From Nitrosomonas ureae (GTDB lineage: Bacteria > Pseudomonadota > Gammaproteobacteria > Burkholderiales > Nitrosomonadaceae): a stretch of DNA of 64,000 bases. Position numbers and translations under genes: made by a program. Below, in pieces: positions 25,408 through 34,941 of the stretch; position 1 is the stretch's first letter; each line of letters begins with the position of its first letter. A model generated the notes under the pieces. It was not told the origin of the DNA. It ran no database searches and saw only the letters and a program-made list of their open reading frames with translations. The stretch is taken from contig NZ_LT907782.1 of assembly GCF_900206265.1 (NCBI RefSeq), forward strand, positions 558,001 through 622,000. Reading direction: 5' to 3'.

Positions 25408-25555
25408 AATGAACGATCTAATTTATATAGATAACGAAGAAATTAAAAAATTACCGGGAAAGAGTAAAATCAACATTGAAAAGCTTCCGTCTAAACCTAA
25501 TGATTCTCAAAACTTACCTACAAATGCGGGTACACTGCGCTCCGTTTCCTCCTGA
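25408..25555 (+). pseudogene. Start of an unrecognised gene cut by an IS21-end remnant
   Basis: The frame reads MNDLIYIDNEEIKKLPGKSK then INIEKLPSKPNDSQNLPTNA and runs into sequence matching the right end of IS21, stopping at 25555. AGGCTGAG lies before the ATG. The family is unknown. It may be an accessory gene truncated by IS insertion followed by deletion. Confidence 0.4.
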
Positions 25556-25600
25556 TCAAATCTCAACCGCAACGGGTGCTCAATTTTAAACCGGTATCAG
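25530..25600. mobile_element. Remnant of an IS21-family right end
   Basis: About 70 bases, including CTCAATTTTAAACCGGTATC, closely match the right end of the IS21 element (11165-11232). No istA or istB is left. It marks a second, deleted IS21-type insertion. Confidence 0.7.
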
Positions 25601-25680
25601 CCACCCTTGAACATATAAACAATATCCTTCAATGATACGAGAGGCGACGAGAAACAAATTAATATAATTTTATTTCAAAG

Positions 25681-26178
25681 TTAGATGCGAACAGATTTCC
25701 AATAATTGGATCTCCAATAGATATGATCAAGCCTTGATATTGTGACGCCTTTCTTTTGAGATGCATGCAAGAATTTATTTTTCTCTAAATAAATTCCTAC
25801 GTGATTTGATGTTTTACCGGTTTTGAAGAACACCAAATCTCCAACCCTTAAATCATTCTGTCTAATTTCTTGTCCAATTTTTGCTTGCATCCACGTTGTT
25901 CTTGGTAAATTCATACCGAGTTTAGATTTAAACGTCAGATGCACAAAACCTGAACAATCAATTCCTTGTCGACTCAGTCCGCCATATTTATAGCGCACAC
26001 CCTGCCATTCATCATAATGAGAATAGAGCACTTTTCTCATGTTATTTGGATCTAATAATGGCTTACTGACAGTAGGGCGATAATTTTGTTTGTAAATAGA
26101 CCCTTCTTGAATTGATTCGCAACCAACCAAGAAACTTACGCCAATAAAAATTATAGATCGACCAACATATCTTTTCAT
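25681..26178 (-). CDS. NlpC/P60 peptidoglycan endopeptidase, lipoprotein
   Basis: This 165-aa protein has a lipoprotein signal (lipobox FLVGC, Cys19). The NlpC/P60 domain (about 55-162) has the catalytic cysteine in RQGIDCSGFVH, the histidine in KTSNHVGIYL and the third polar residue in KFLHASQKKGV. The family cleaves stem peptides of peptidoglycan; the closest well-known relatives are MepS/Spr-like lipoproteins. It lies 64 bases downstream of cheB on the same strand but is probably independent of chemotaxis. It marks the return to backbone genes after the mobile region. Confidence 0.9.
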   Translation of the reverse strand: MKRYVGRSIIFIGVSFLVGCESIQEGSIYKQNYRPTVSKPLLDPNNMRKVLYSHYDEWQGVRYKYGGLSRQGIDCSGFVHLTFKSKLGMNLPRTTWMQAKIGQEIRQNDLRVGDLVFFKTGKTSNHVGIYLEKNKFLHASQKKGVTISRLDHIYWRSNYWKSVRI

Positions 26179-26242
26179 TGATGAAGTACTTTCTACTTAA
26201 ATCAGTTCTTAGTTCTCAATCAAAAACCAAGGAATAAAGGAT

Positions 26243-27322
26243 CTAAATGCGGTTACTATGTGACCCTATGCTGGATAATTTTGATAGAACACACTTAGCC
26301 ATATCTTTTAATGAAACAATCTCATTAACTCCCCCTGTTGCAATGGCTTCTTTGGGCATCCCAAAAACAACACAACTCGCCTCATCTTGAGCAAAGGTAT
26401 ATGCTCCTGCTTTGTGCATTTCCAACATTCCTGCAGCGCCATCTTTTCCCATACCCGTTAAAATCACACCAATAGCATTCTTTCCTGCGCAATTTGCTGC
26501 TGAACGAAATAGTACATCAACTGACGGCCTATGTCGACTCACTGGCTCTCCATGATTTAGTTCAGTTATATAATTCGCACCACTACGTTTGAGTAATAGA
26601 TGCGAATGGCCTGGCGCGATAAAAGCATGACCCGGTAATATCCTTTCCCCCCCCTGAGCTTCAGTAACTGATATCTTACATATACTATCCATACGGTTAG
26701 CAAACGACTTGGTAAATCCTTCCGGCATATGCTGCGTTACAAGTATGCCCGGAGAATCAGGTGGCATGCGAATCAGAAATTCTTTAATCGCCTCCGTTCC
26801 ACCGGTAGAAGCACCTATTATAATTAATTTTTCGGTTGATGAAATGCGATTTAACACAACCGGTAAAACGGCATCCGCAGTAGCACTTTTTGTAACCGGT
26901 ATAGACATTTGCCGTTTAAGCCTAGCCGATTTGGCTATACGAATTTTATCTGCAATTTCGGTACCATATTCTTTCAATCCTGACACAATATCGATTTTAG
27001 GCTTAGACACAAAATCAATTGCACCTAACTCAAGTGCGCGAAAAGTTACGTCCGAACCTTTCTCGGTCAACGTTGAAACCATGACAACAGGCATAGGTCT
27101 CAATCGCATTAATTTCTCCAGAAAGTCAATTCCATCCATTTTAGGCATTTCAACATCCAATGTCAGCACATCAGGATTCATGGTTCGAATCATTTCACGT
27201 GCCGCCAAAGGGTCAGCTGCAACTCCAACGACTTCCATATCTGGTTGGCTATTAATAATTTCACTCAATAACTTACGAATAAGGGCCGAGTCATCAACGA
27301 CCAAAACTGAAATTTTTTTCAT
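26243..27322 (-). CDS. cheB: Chemotaxis methylesterase/deamidase CheB
   Basis: This 359-aa protein has a receiver domain (phosphorylated Asp56, with Asp10 and Asp11 in the acidic pocket; DVEMPKMDG) and a C-terminal methylesterase domain (about 160-350). The catalytic triad residues are Ser172 in [10 protein letters not shown], the histidine in [10 protein letters not shown] and the aspartate in [11 protein letters not shown]. It removes methyl groups from chemoreceptors after phosphorylation by CheA. It follows cheD by 35 bases and is the last che gene of the block. Length and residues are normal. Confidence 0.96.
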   Translation of the reverse strand: MKKISVLVVDDSALIRKLLSEIINSQPDMEVVGVAADPLAAREMIRTMNPDVLTLDVEMPKMDGIDFLEKLMRLRPMPVVMVSTLTEKGSDVTFRALELGAIDFVSKPKIDIVSGLKEYGTEIADKIRIAKSARLKRQMSIPVTKSATADAVLPVVLNRISSTEKLIIIGASTGGTEAIKEFLIRMPPDSPGILVTQHMPEGFTKSFANRMDSICKISVTEAQGGERILPGHAFIAPGHSHLLLKRSGANYITELNHGEPVSRHRPSVDVLFRSAANCAGKNAIGVILTGMGKDGAAGMLEMHKAGAYTFAQDEASCVVFGMPKEAIATGGVNEIVSLKDMAKCVLSKLSSIGSHSNRI

Positions 27323-27357
27323 ATTATGAACTCAATGAAATACAAGAGTAGGTTCAA

Positions 27358-27969
27358 TCAAGAAAATAACTCTATTTCTCCACCATTTTCGACTTTGCGT
27401 AAGCGTTGACTATAATCTTTTTCACGCTCAGAAATAGTCATGTTACGAGTATTCCGCAATTTCTTTACCATTACCTTACTATTTTTTGGGAAAAAATAGA
27501 CTTTGCGCGGAAATATATCAACTAAATCTTGTGCTACCACTCTTATTCTTTCAGTTCGCAGAAACTTCAAAACAAAATCTGCATTCCTTTGGCCAACATT
27601 CGCAACCGTCAACCCATCCAGAACATTTCCGCCACCAAATACTTTAGCTTCAAGATTACACCTGCGGGCACCCAGTTTGAGCAACTGATTAATCAGTATT
27701 TCCATCGCATACGTGCCGTAGCGAGCTGAAGCATTCAAGGGGTTACCCATATCCGCACCACCATCTGGAAGCATAAAATGATTCATACCACCGATACCGC
27801 TATAACAGTCGCGTATGCAAGCTGCAACACATGAACCAAGTACAGTTACCAAAAGCATGTCTTTATCAGTAACGTAGTATTCGCCTGGTAACAATTTGAC
27901 AGCTTGATGATTAAAGCTTTTGTCAAAATATAAATTGCTCGCAATTTGATCATCAAGGATCTCAGTCAT
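27358..27969 (-). CDS. cheD: Chemoreceptor glutamine deamidase CheD
   Basis: This 203-aa CheD converts specific receptor glutamines to glutamates. It has the family signature TVLGSCVAACIRD with the catalytic cysteine (near residue 47), GGMNHFMLP with the catalytic histidine, and RYGTYAMEILINQLLKLGAR. It has a longer basic C-terminus than the smallest CheDs. It is 7 bases from the end of cheR, so the two are translated from one message. The order cheR-cheD-cheB is common in betaproteobacteria. Confidence 0.95.
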   Translation of the reverse strand: MTEILDDQIASNLYFDKSFNHQAVKLLPGEYYVTDKDMLLVTVLGSCVAACIRDCYSGIGGMNHFMLPDGGADMGNPLNASARYGTYAMEILINQLLKLGARRCNLEAKVFGGGNVLDGLTVANVGQRNADFVLKFLRTERIRVVAQDLVDIFPRKVYFFPKNSKVMVKKLRNTRNMTISEREKDYSQRLRKVENGGEIELFS

Positions 27970-27976
27970 ACGATTA

Positions 27977-28840
27977 TTACCTTTTCCGGTTAGCTAACTC
28001 ATAAACTGTTTTCTCACGCAACTTAAATAAATCAATAGCATGTTGAAAACTTTCAGAGTGCCCAGCAAACAACAATCCATCAGAGGCTAACAATGGCACA
28101 AATTTTTTCAAAATTTTGTATTGCGTTTTCTTATCAAAATAAATCATTACGTTACGGCAAAATATCGCATCAAATGGACCTCGAATTGGCCAATTATCAT
28201 CAAGCAAATTCAATTTGCGGAAGGTAATCATATTCCGTAACTCAGGACGAACTCTTGCCGAGCCATCATGAGAACCTTTACCTTTCAAAAAAAACTGTTT
28301 CAGCTTTTCCTTAGGTAGTTTTTCTAATTTATCCAGTGAATAAATGCCCATTTGGGCTTTTGCCAACACATTTGTATCCAAATCCGTGGCCAGAATATGT
28401 ACAGGTGGAGTATATGACTTAAATGCATGCACCATTGCCATTGCCATTGAATATGGTTCTTCACCAGTAGATGAGGCACTGCACCAAAGTTGAATTTTGT
28501 CGTGATTTTTACGTTTCTCTATATGCCTCTCGAGAATGGGAAAATGATGTTGTTCACGAAAAAAGGCAGTAAGATTTGTTGTCAAAGCATTAGTAAATGC
28601 TTCCCATTCTTCCGGATTGCCGCGCTCTAAATAGTCCAAGTATTCATCAAAACTATCAAAACCTGTCGCACGTAACCGTCTGGCAAGTCGACTATACACC
28701 ATGTTCTGCTTACTAGTTGAAAGTGAAATACCCGCATGCTTATATATCAACTTTCTAATACGTTCAAAATCAGCCTGAGTAAAATTATATTCGCGCACTT
28801 TACTATCAGAGTTATCTTCGATATTCGTTATTAACCCCAT
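27977..28840 (-). CDS. cheR: Chemoreceptor methyltransferase CheR
   Basis: This SAM-dependent methyltransferase methylates receptor glutamates, opposing CheB. I choose the ATG at 28840 (MGLITNIEDNSD; GGTGGA just upstream); an in-frame TTG lies at 28855. The protein is 287 aa. The N-terminal helical domain includes FERIRKLIYKHAGISLSTSK. The SAM-binding core has LWCSASSTGEEPYSMAM and later FDAIFCRNVMIYFD. It is the first gene of the cheR-cheD-cheB run. No receptor gene lies next to it. Confidence 0.95.
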   Translation of the reverse strand: MGLITNIEDNSDSKVREYNFTQADFERIRKLIYKHAGISLSTSKQNMVYSRLARRLRATGFDSFDEYLDYLERGNPEEWEAFTNALTTNLTAFFREQHHFPILERHIEKRKNHDKIQLWCSASSTGEEPYSMAMAMVHAFKSYTPPVHILATDLDTNVLAKAQMGIYSLDKLEKLPKEKLKQFFLKGKGSHDGSARVRPELRNMITFRKLNLLDDNWPIRGPFDAIFCRNVMIYFDKKTQYKILKKFVPLLASDGLLFAGHSESFQHAIDLFKLREKTVYELANRKR

Positions 28841-29052
28841 AATTTCCACCCACAAATAAGATAAAATGCTATTTTCCGATAACTGTCCAATATCAAACTA
28901 AAACCCAGGTACTTCTTTAACAGCGGCAGCCTCATAATCGGTCGAAGTGATACAATTTAACATATTGATAATACAAGGTAATGATATTGCGATAAAGCTC
29001 ATGCAATTTTTATATGATCTTCTCTTTTTTCATAAAGAATTAAGTATGACCC
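28841..29052. other. Gap between cheA and cheR with possible gene tail
   Basis: There is no complete gene. On the minus strand the stretch near 28892-28935 reads TDYEAAAVKEVPGF and stops, which could be the last codons of a deleted cheW or receptor gene. This is weak. In related clusters cheW and receptor genes often sit exactly here. Confidence 0.3.
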
Positions 29053-31233
29053 CTACACAAGCTCCTGCTGAGATGCCATCACCAGAGCTGCAGCATCAAG
29101 AATAAGCGCAACTTTGCCATCACCCATAATAGTCGCACCCGAAGCTCCCTGAACTCTACGATAATTACTCTCCAGACTCTTAATAACTACTTGGTGCTGT
29201 CCAACCAAATCATCCACAAATAAAGCTGCTTTATGTCCCTCAGCCTCAAGAATGACAAGAATTCCTTTATGAATCTCCGTTACGTTCGGACGCAAATTGA
29301 AGAATTCATGCAATGCGATCACAGGGAGATATTCACCTCTTACTTGCACTACACGCCCTTGTCCGCTCACTGTTTTAATATCGGTGGCCGCCGGTTGCAA
29401 TGACTCGGTTATATAATTTAACGGGACAATAAACATTTGATCTCCCACAACCACAGATAATCCATCAAGTATCGCGAGCGTTAGTGGTAAGCGGATAGAT
29501 ATGCGCGTACCAGATCCAAATGTCGATTCAATATCGATACGCCCTCCCATACTCTGTATATTGCGTTTCACTACATCCATGCCAACACCACGACCTGACA
29601 CGTCTGTAACTTGATCCGCTGTTGAGAAACCAGCTTCAAATATTAATAACCAGACCTCCTGGTCAGTCATTGCATCATGTGCAGGTAAACCACGTTCTTT
29701 TGCTTTGGCAAGAATTTTCCCTCTATTTAGTCCTGCGCCATCATCACTGACCTCGATAACAATGCTTCCCCCTTGGTGGAAGGCTCGAAGGGTAATTGTG
29801 CCTTGCGCCGGTTTCCCAGCAGCAATACGTTTTTCAGCTACTTCTACACCGTGATCCAAGCTATTTCTAACTAGGTGTGTTAAAGGGTCAGCAATTTTCT
29901 CGATTAACCCCTTATCAAGTTCTGTATTCTCACCAACAGTCCTCAACTCCACGTGCTTATTCAGTTTCGCCGCCAAATCACGCACAACTCGTGGATATCG
30001 GCTGAATACAAAACTGATTGGCATCATGCGAATTGACATCACGGATTCTTGCAAATCTCGTGTATTTCGTTCCAATTGACTCATTCCACTATACAATTTC
30101 TCGAACAACACCGGATCATACTGAGAAGCTGTTTGCGCAAGCATTGCTTGAGTAATTACCAATTCCCCAACTAAATTAATCATTTGATCAACTTTCTCTA
30201 TACTGACTCGAATAGATGACGTTTCACTAACAGAGGCTGCTGTATTAGTTTTTCCAGAAGATTTATTTGTAACTTGGGATTCATTTTTGGTGCTACATGT
30301 ATTCGGCAACTGTGCCTGATCCAGGTTAATTTCGGAATCTTCTATATTCCGCGGTGCAGCGGGTGCTCCTGGGAAGAATCCATATCCTGGTGTAGAAGGC
30401 GTCTTACACGCCAATTCATCTTCCTCTGCTAAAACTTCTGCATCACGGACTGATTCATTTAGGATCTCAATTTCTGCAACCTTGGTTGAAGTAATTGTCG
30501 TTGCTTTAATTTTAAGACTCGCGGGATCGACCACGAATGCCAAAGTTTCCCAAATATCTTCTTCGCTACTACTTGTAGTCAGTGTTAATTTATAATGCCC
30601 CTCCGCATTTACCGGCGTAAGGTTCTCCAGATCCCCCAACCCCCTTAAATTAGAGAATAAATTCTCAAGTGCTGCACTAGTCAAATCCATACTGGAAAAC
30701 TCGATAATAAAACTAAGCCCTGTGGCAATATTTTCATGAGAAACTTTATCTATACCGGCCCCAACATCAGTCTCTTGCGACACTAACTTAGCCTTAGTTT
30801 CAAAAAAAGCTGTTTTGGTATCTACTATCGATGGGGTCTCCTGCGGATCCTCACTTAATCTTTTAAGTTCTTCACAAATGGCTTCAGCAACAGTGGGATC
30901 AGCTTGTCCTTCTCCACGATGTCCAGCCAATTGTGCTTTGATAACGTCCCCGGCCTTTAAAAAAGCATCGACCATCTCGCTACGTACCTCAAGCTCGCCC
31001 TTACGTAATCTGTCTAGCAGTGTCTCCAACATATGCGTCATCTCCGTCATATCTGTAAAACCAAATGTTCCCGCTCCACCCTTAATTGAATGAGCAGCAC
31101 GAAATATAGCGTTTAAATCTTCCAAATCTGGCGAATTCACGTCAAGTCTAAGTAAACATGCCTCCATATCCGCAAGTAACTCTGAGGATTCTTCAAAAAA
31201 TATCTCATAAAACTGTTCAAGATCTGTACTCAT
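29053..31233 (-). CDS. cheA: Chemotaxis histidine kinase CheA
   Basis: This 726-aa kinase has the five-part CheA plan: HPt (P1) with the phosphorylated His48 in RAAHSIKGGAGTFGF; a variable P2 region; the P3 dimerisation helices (about 340-400, starting SSIRVSIEKVDQMINLVGEL); the HATPase P4 (LVRNSLDHGVE N-box, DDGAGLNRGKI G1 and GRGVGMDVVK G2); and a CheW-like P5 to the end. It autophosphorylates under receptor control and passes phosphate to CheY and CheB. cheY is 128 bases upstream. Coupling to receptors needs CheW, which is not in this window. Confidence 0.96.
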   Translation of the reverse strand: MSTDLEQFYEIFFEESSELLADMEACLLRLDVNSPDLEDLNAIFRAAHSIKGGAGTFGFTDMTEMTHMLETLLDRLRKGELEVRSEMVDAFLKAGDVIKAQLAGHRGEGQADPTVAEAICEELKRLSEDPQETPSIVDTKTAFFETKAKLVSQETDVGAGIDKVSHENIATGLSFIIEFSSMDLTSAALENLFSNLRGLGDLENLTPVNAEGHYKLTLTTSSSEEDIWETLAFVVDPASLKIKATTITSTKVAEIEILNESVRDAEVLAEEDELACKTPSTPGYGFFPGAPAAPRNIEDSEINLDQAQLPNTCSTKNESQVTNKSSGKTNTAASVSETSSIRVSIEKVDQMINLVGELVITQAMLAQTASQYDPVLFEKLYSGMSQLERNTRDLQESVMSIRMMPISFVFSRYPRVVRDLAAKLNKHVELRTVGENTELDKGLIEKIADPLTHLVRNSLDHGVEVAEKRIAAGKPAQGTITLRAFHQGGSIVIEVSDDGAGLNRGKILAKAKERGLPAHDAMTDQEVWLLIFEAGFSTADQVTDVSGRGVGMDVVKRNIQSMGGRIDIESTFGSGTRISIRLPLTLAILDGLSVVVGDQMFIVPLNYITESLQPAATDIKTVSGQGRVVQVRGEYLPVIALHEFFNLRPNVTEIHKGILVILEAEGHKAALFVDDLVGQHQVVIKSLESNYRRVQGASGATIMGDGKVALILDAAALVMASQQELV

Positions 31234-31361
31234 GAGAAGCCCTATTTCAAGTTAAATTGTTTGATTGACGCTTTAAAGAAAGAAACCCAATACAACAAAA
31301 CACTTACTCTTTGAGAGTAGAGGTTATTTAAGCCAATTATTCCGCTTAAAAATATTATTTT

Positions 31362-31727
31362 CTAACCAATAACTTTACCGATTACTTCCAATAATCGTTT
31401 GGGATCAAACGGTTTCACTAACCATCCTGTTGCCCCCGCCGCTCTACCTTTTGCTTTTATTTCATCCCCAGATTCAGTGGTCAATATCAAAATAGGAGTA
31501 TTTTTGTATTGAGCTAATTTCCGCAGTAACTCAAGTAACTTTAATCCGTCCATGCGTGGCATATTGATGTCAGTTAGTATTAGATTAATCTGATGATGAC
31601 TTGCCTTATCGAATGCATCTTGACCATCAACTGCTTCAATGACCTCATAACCTGCACCTTTAAGTGTAAAAGTTACCATCTGCCGGATTGATGCAGAATC
31701 ATCCACTGCAAGTATTGTCTTAGCCAT
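31362..31727 (-). CDS. cheY: Chemotaxis response regulator CheY
   Basis: This 121-aa single-domain receiver has the phosphorylation site Asp53 in LILTDINMPRMDG, the acidic pair Asp9-Asp10, the switch threonine in LILTTES and the lysine in GWLVKPFDPKR. Phosphorylated CheY binds the flagellar motor switch. GGAGTAATAA lies before the ATG. It lies between the CheZ-like gene and cheA, consistent with one transcription unit. Non-motor CheY-like regulators look similar, but the position beside cheA makes this the likely motor regulator. Confidence 0.94.
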   Translation of the reverse strand: MAKTILAVDDSASIRQMVTFTLKGAGYEVIEAVDGQDAFDKASHHQINLILTDINMPRMDGLKLLELLRKLAQYKNTPILILTTESGDEIKAKGRAAGATGWLVKPFDPKRLLEVIGKVIG

Positions 31728-31786
31728 TTATTACTCCTTTGCTGATATTATTAAGTTGCTCGGTAGAAAATGTCCGTTAAGCATTT

Positions 31787-32371
31787 TTAAAAAAGCTCAA
31801 CATCGCCCATTTGCATCCCTTGCTGCACAACCGGTTTTTTTTTGCTTTTATTCTTCACCACCTCAACTGCTTTAGAGATTCCTGAATGTATTGAATCCAA
31901 AGCTTTCCTTTCAGTTTCTCCCTGCCAAGCACCTTGCCGATCAATACGCTGCAATTCAACATTTAACATTTCCACTTGACGTGTAGTATGAGCAAGCAAT
32001 TGCGCAACTAAATCACCAAATTGCAAAGAGGTAATTACCATCTCCAACTCTTGTTCGATTTGATTGGCAATAACCATTTGCTTCTCCAATAACTCATTAA
32101 TGGAGCTACTTGCCTCAGGAGCGGTCATTCTTTCAATAGCTAGAACCATTTCATGATGAGACTCTGTTAATTTACTTATGTACCTGAAATTAATAACTAA
32201 GTTATTAACCGCATCACTAACTAGTCTTTCAGCCTGATTCAAATCCCCTTTGATACCCATGAAATATTCATCGGCCGCGTTATTGCATATAACCTTATCG
32301 TTATCTTTCAGCGCCAATTTATCTTCAGATTTATTATCAAGTTTGTCGCTAACTGATTGCAGCTCAGTCAT
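31787..32371 (-). CDS. Helical chemotaxis-associated protein, possibly CheZ-like
   Basis: The start at 32371 (MTELQSVSDKLDNKSEDKLA) is chosen because GAGG lies 9 bases upstream; the frame is open to 32449. The 194-aa product is almost all helical, with a central four-helix-like part (INELLEKQMVIANQIEQELE, then MVITSLQFGDLVAQLLAHTT). After a basic linker it ends in a short acidic-aromatic tail, GDVELF. CheZ phosphatases have a long helical hairpin and a CheY-binding C-terminal peptide, so the plan is suggestive. I do not see the CheZ catalytic motif clearly and leave it unnamed. It is followed 59 bases later by cheY. Confidence 0.6.
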   Translation of the reverse strand: MTELQSVSDKLDNKSEDKLALKDNDKVICNNAADEYFMGIKGDLNQAERLVSDAVNNLVINFRYISKLTESHHEMVLAIERMTAPEASSSINELLEKQMVIANQIEQELEMVITSLQFGDLVAQLLAHTTRQVEMLNVELQRIDRQGAWQGETERKALDSIHSGISKAVEVVKNKSKKKPVVQQGMQMGDVELF

Positions 32372-32751
32372 AATTTTTTCCTCGCCACTTGTTTTATTCG
32401 AAGTCATTGTCGCAATCGTTTGATACAGAAGACCATTATCATGCACCATACATAAGCTTTATCATCGGCTATCACAAATGCCTTATTCAACAGAGCAAAG
32501 CCATAACGTATTTGTTGTATCAATACTTCTTTAGCATCAAAAGTTAACGTCATAACATTTACCAACTTTAATTCTGCAGCTCTGCAAAGAATCTAGTAAA
32601 TTCATAAACATAAAAAATATGAAATCAGCGTTTATGAATAGGTCAAATATGTCGTGAAAATTTTTTACGAATCAATAGGATTCATCAATTCCGATGAGTT
32701 ATATATCAATACCCAAACTGAAAAATAATCCGATACCACACTCAATCTAAT
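32372..32751. other. Gap before the CheZ-like gene; possible frameshifted upstream coding
   Basis: On the minus strand, from ATG near 32551, a frame reads MTLTFDAKEVLIQQIRYGFA then LLNKAFVIADDKAY. A one-base change would join it to MVHDNGLLYQTIATM and the CheZ-like frame. It also contains GCCGATGATAA, which resembles a flagellar sigma-28 -10 element. The two readings compete. The rest is AT-rich without features. Confidence 0.35.
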
Positions 32752-33990
32752 TTAATTGGCAACCTCATTGATTCGATTTGCCCATCCAATTGCTTGTATC
32801 TCGATATCTGCCAAGTCACTCAAACTTAGAAAATCAAGTTCAGCCAATATTAATTGAATCGCAGTAACATCCCCTTTCTCATTAGCTTCTATTAACTTCA
32901 GTTCTTGACCTAAACGCCCTTCTCGGTTTAATAGCGCTTGACTCATATCATCCGGGATTTCCAGCTTATCGACAATTTTCTGCATCTCAATACCCAGTAG
33001 TACATTGAGCAGAGATAATATTCCTACCATAAAAGCTCTTTCTTGATGATTCTTATCATGGGGTCGTTCCGCTGTTGCAATTAATTCCATTAATTTGCCC
33101 CGTGCAGCCGCTGTCTGCATTAATGCATTGGACATATTTTCATTAGACTGATCAGCCGTATAGAGCAATAATTGCACCCATCTTTGCAACTGCTTTCGCC
33201 CCATTATCATAATCGCATGCTTGATCGAATTGATTTTTTGTGGCAATCCACTTGCTACAGAATTCACCATTCGCATCAAGTTGTAACTCAGTCCAGGTTG
33301 ATGCTTAAATTCCTTCTCTATTTCTTCAATATCGTTATCCCCCATCACAAGTGTCAGCAATTTTAATAGCGACAACTTTCCAGGATCTGCCCGTTTTACT
33401 GATAACACTTCAGGTTTTGCAAAATAAAATCCCTGAAACATCTGGAATCCAAGTTTCATACAATTACTTTCCTGTTCGCGAGTCTCCACTTTTAACGCCA
33501 AAAGCAATACTGGCCAACGATTTAATTCAATTACTAATTTAGAAAGCTCATTTGTCTCCAGTTCAAGCACATTCACCTTAACCACACTGACCAATGGTAG
33601 CAATTGCTTGACTTTCTCATTTATGGCAACCACATTATCCAGTGCAAATTGATATCCTTTTTGCTTTAACTCGCTACATCGTTGCATAAAATCGGCTGTC
33701 AAAGCCGTTGTCTCTTTTATTTCGAGTATCACATGTTTACTGGGTAGCAAACTAATGATATCGCTCATCACTAATCCTGGATCCGCATTGATAAAGCCTC
33801 GTTGTTTACCCAACACATTCTGAATACCCAACTGACAATATGCATTGATGATGACATTTGCGGATGCGGATAAGTCGTTACTAATACTGATCTCCTCATC
33901 AGCTTCCTCTTGCCTAAACAGCAATTCAAAGGCCACTAAATTTTGATTGCGATCGAGAATGGGCTGCCGTCCAAGAAAGAAACCTTCCAT
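32752..33990 (-). CDS. EAL-like plus HDOD regulatory protein
   Basis: This 412-aa protein has a YuxH-type plan. The N-terminal EAL-like domain (about 1-200) begins FLGRQPILDRNQNLVAFELL, where the EAL motif is replaced by FELLFR; the other metal-binding positions are also not intact, so it should not hydrolyse c-di-GMP. The C-terminal HDOD domain (about 205-390) has LSYNLMRMVNSVASGLPQKI and SIKHAIMIMGRKQLQRWVQL. Relatives act as non-catalytic signalling proteins in motility and biofilm control. Its position upstream of the che genes on the same strand suggests a role in motility control. Confidence 0.85.
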   Translation of the reverse strand: MEGFFLGRQPILDRNQNLVAFELLFRQEEADEEISISNDLSASANVIINAYCQLGIQNVLGKQRGFINADPGLVMSDIISLLPSKHVILEIKETTALTADFMQRCSELKQKGYQFALDNVVAINEKVKQLLPLVSVVKVNVLELETNELSKLVIELNRWPVLLLALKVETREQESNCMKLGFQMFQGFYFAKPEVLSVKRADPGKLSLLKLLTLVMGDNDIEEIEKEFKHQPGLSYNLMRMVNSVASGLPQKINSIKHAIMIMGRKQLQRWVQLLLYTADQSNENMSNALMQTAAARGKLMELIATAERPHDKNHQERAFMVGILSLLNVLLGIEMQKIVDKLEIPDDMSQALLNREGRLGQELKLIEANEKGDVTAIQLILAELDFLSLSDLADIEIQAIGWANRINEVAN

Positions 33991-34140
33991 TCACTCCCCC
34001 ACACTAATCAAGCAATATAAAGAAACTTCAAGTACACCGATTCTGTTTATTTCTCTAGCTTTCTTCATATTTTTACAAATATATTTTCCTGAAATTCATA
34101 TAATGGAAAAGATGGTTCTTCATCCCGCTCTTGCTCCAAA

Positions 34141-34941
34141 CTAAGCCAAAGCAGGAATTGCTCTGTTTTTTCCTGTTCGCTTTGCTTGATAAAGCGCTCT
34201 ATCGGCACGGCTTATAACTGAATTCTGATGCTCTCCAAATGAGCGTAATGCAACACCGGCACTAAAAGTTATTGGTATTGATTCGTTATCGATTTGCAAA
34301 GAAAAATTTCTTTCCAAGTTATTTTGTAGCCTCTGAATGATAGTTAATGCATCTTCTAGCTCAACCTCGGGCAATAAAATTACAAATTCCTCTCCACCAA
34401 AACGCGCCACTATATCGGAAGGCCGTAGTGTCTCCTTGGCAACCGTAACTAAGTTAATGAGTACGCTATCCCCATATTGATGACCAAAATTGTCATTAAT
34501 TTTCTTAAAATTATCCAGATCAATTAGAACTACCCCCAATGACTGGGCATTTCTATCGGCTCGCGCTGCTTCACGCTTAAAAATATCATCAAGACCACGA
34601 CGATTGAATGCACCCGTCATTTGATCTGTCTGTACAAGTCCCCGCAGCTGTTCCAACTCATCCTTTAATAATTCAATCTTCTGCTCTGCTCGTTTCACTT
34701 GCTCCTGAGCGGCAAAAACCTCATCACTAAATTTCAACCCTCGCGTCTCGGATAACACGACATCCAGAATTCGAATGATCTCATCAGCATTATGTGTTTT
34801 ACGAATTTGTTCAGCATAATGTTCTACCTGCTTATAATAATCTTCAGAATCAATCATAGATTTCTGCTCACTTCTAATAGCATTAGTCGATTTAACCAAT
34901 CTTAATATTCTTTTTTGTTTATGATTAATAGCTTCTTGCAT
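34141..34941 (-). CDS. Diguanylate cyclase (GGDEF)
   Basis: This 266-aa protein has an N-terminal helical region (about 1-95, with a coiled coil around AAQEQVKRAEQKIELLKDEL) and a C-terminal GGDEF domain (about 105-266). The domain has the active-site motif GGEEF in VARFGGEEFVILLPE and NFGHQYGDSVL nucleotide-binding residues. It makes c-di-GMP from two GTP. The ATG at 34941 is preferred because GAGGAGG lies 5 bases upstream; a TTG in frame at 34956 overlaps that site. No membrane segment is present, so it is cytoplasmic. No RxxD inhibitory site is obvious. Confidence 0.88.
   Translation of the reverse strand: MQEAINHKQKRILRLVKSTNAIRSEQKSMIDSEDYYKQVEHYAEQIRKTHNADEIIRILDVVLSETRGLKFSDEVFAAQEQVKRAEQKIELLKDELEQLRGLVQTDQMTGAFNRRGLDDIFKREAARADRNAQSLGVVLIDLDNFKKINDNFGHQYGDSVLINLVTVAKETLRPSDIVARFGGEEFVILLPEVELEDALTIIQRLQNNLERNFSLQIDNESIPITFSAGVALRSFGEHQNSVISRADRALYQAKRTGKNRAIPALA

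Noticed and set aside
26709-27329. Plus-strand frame of about 200 codons opposite cheB
   Set aside because: It is antisense to a complete cheB with all catalytic residues.
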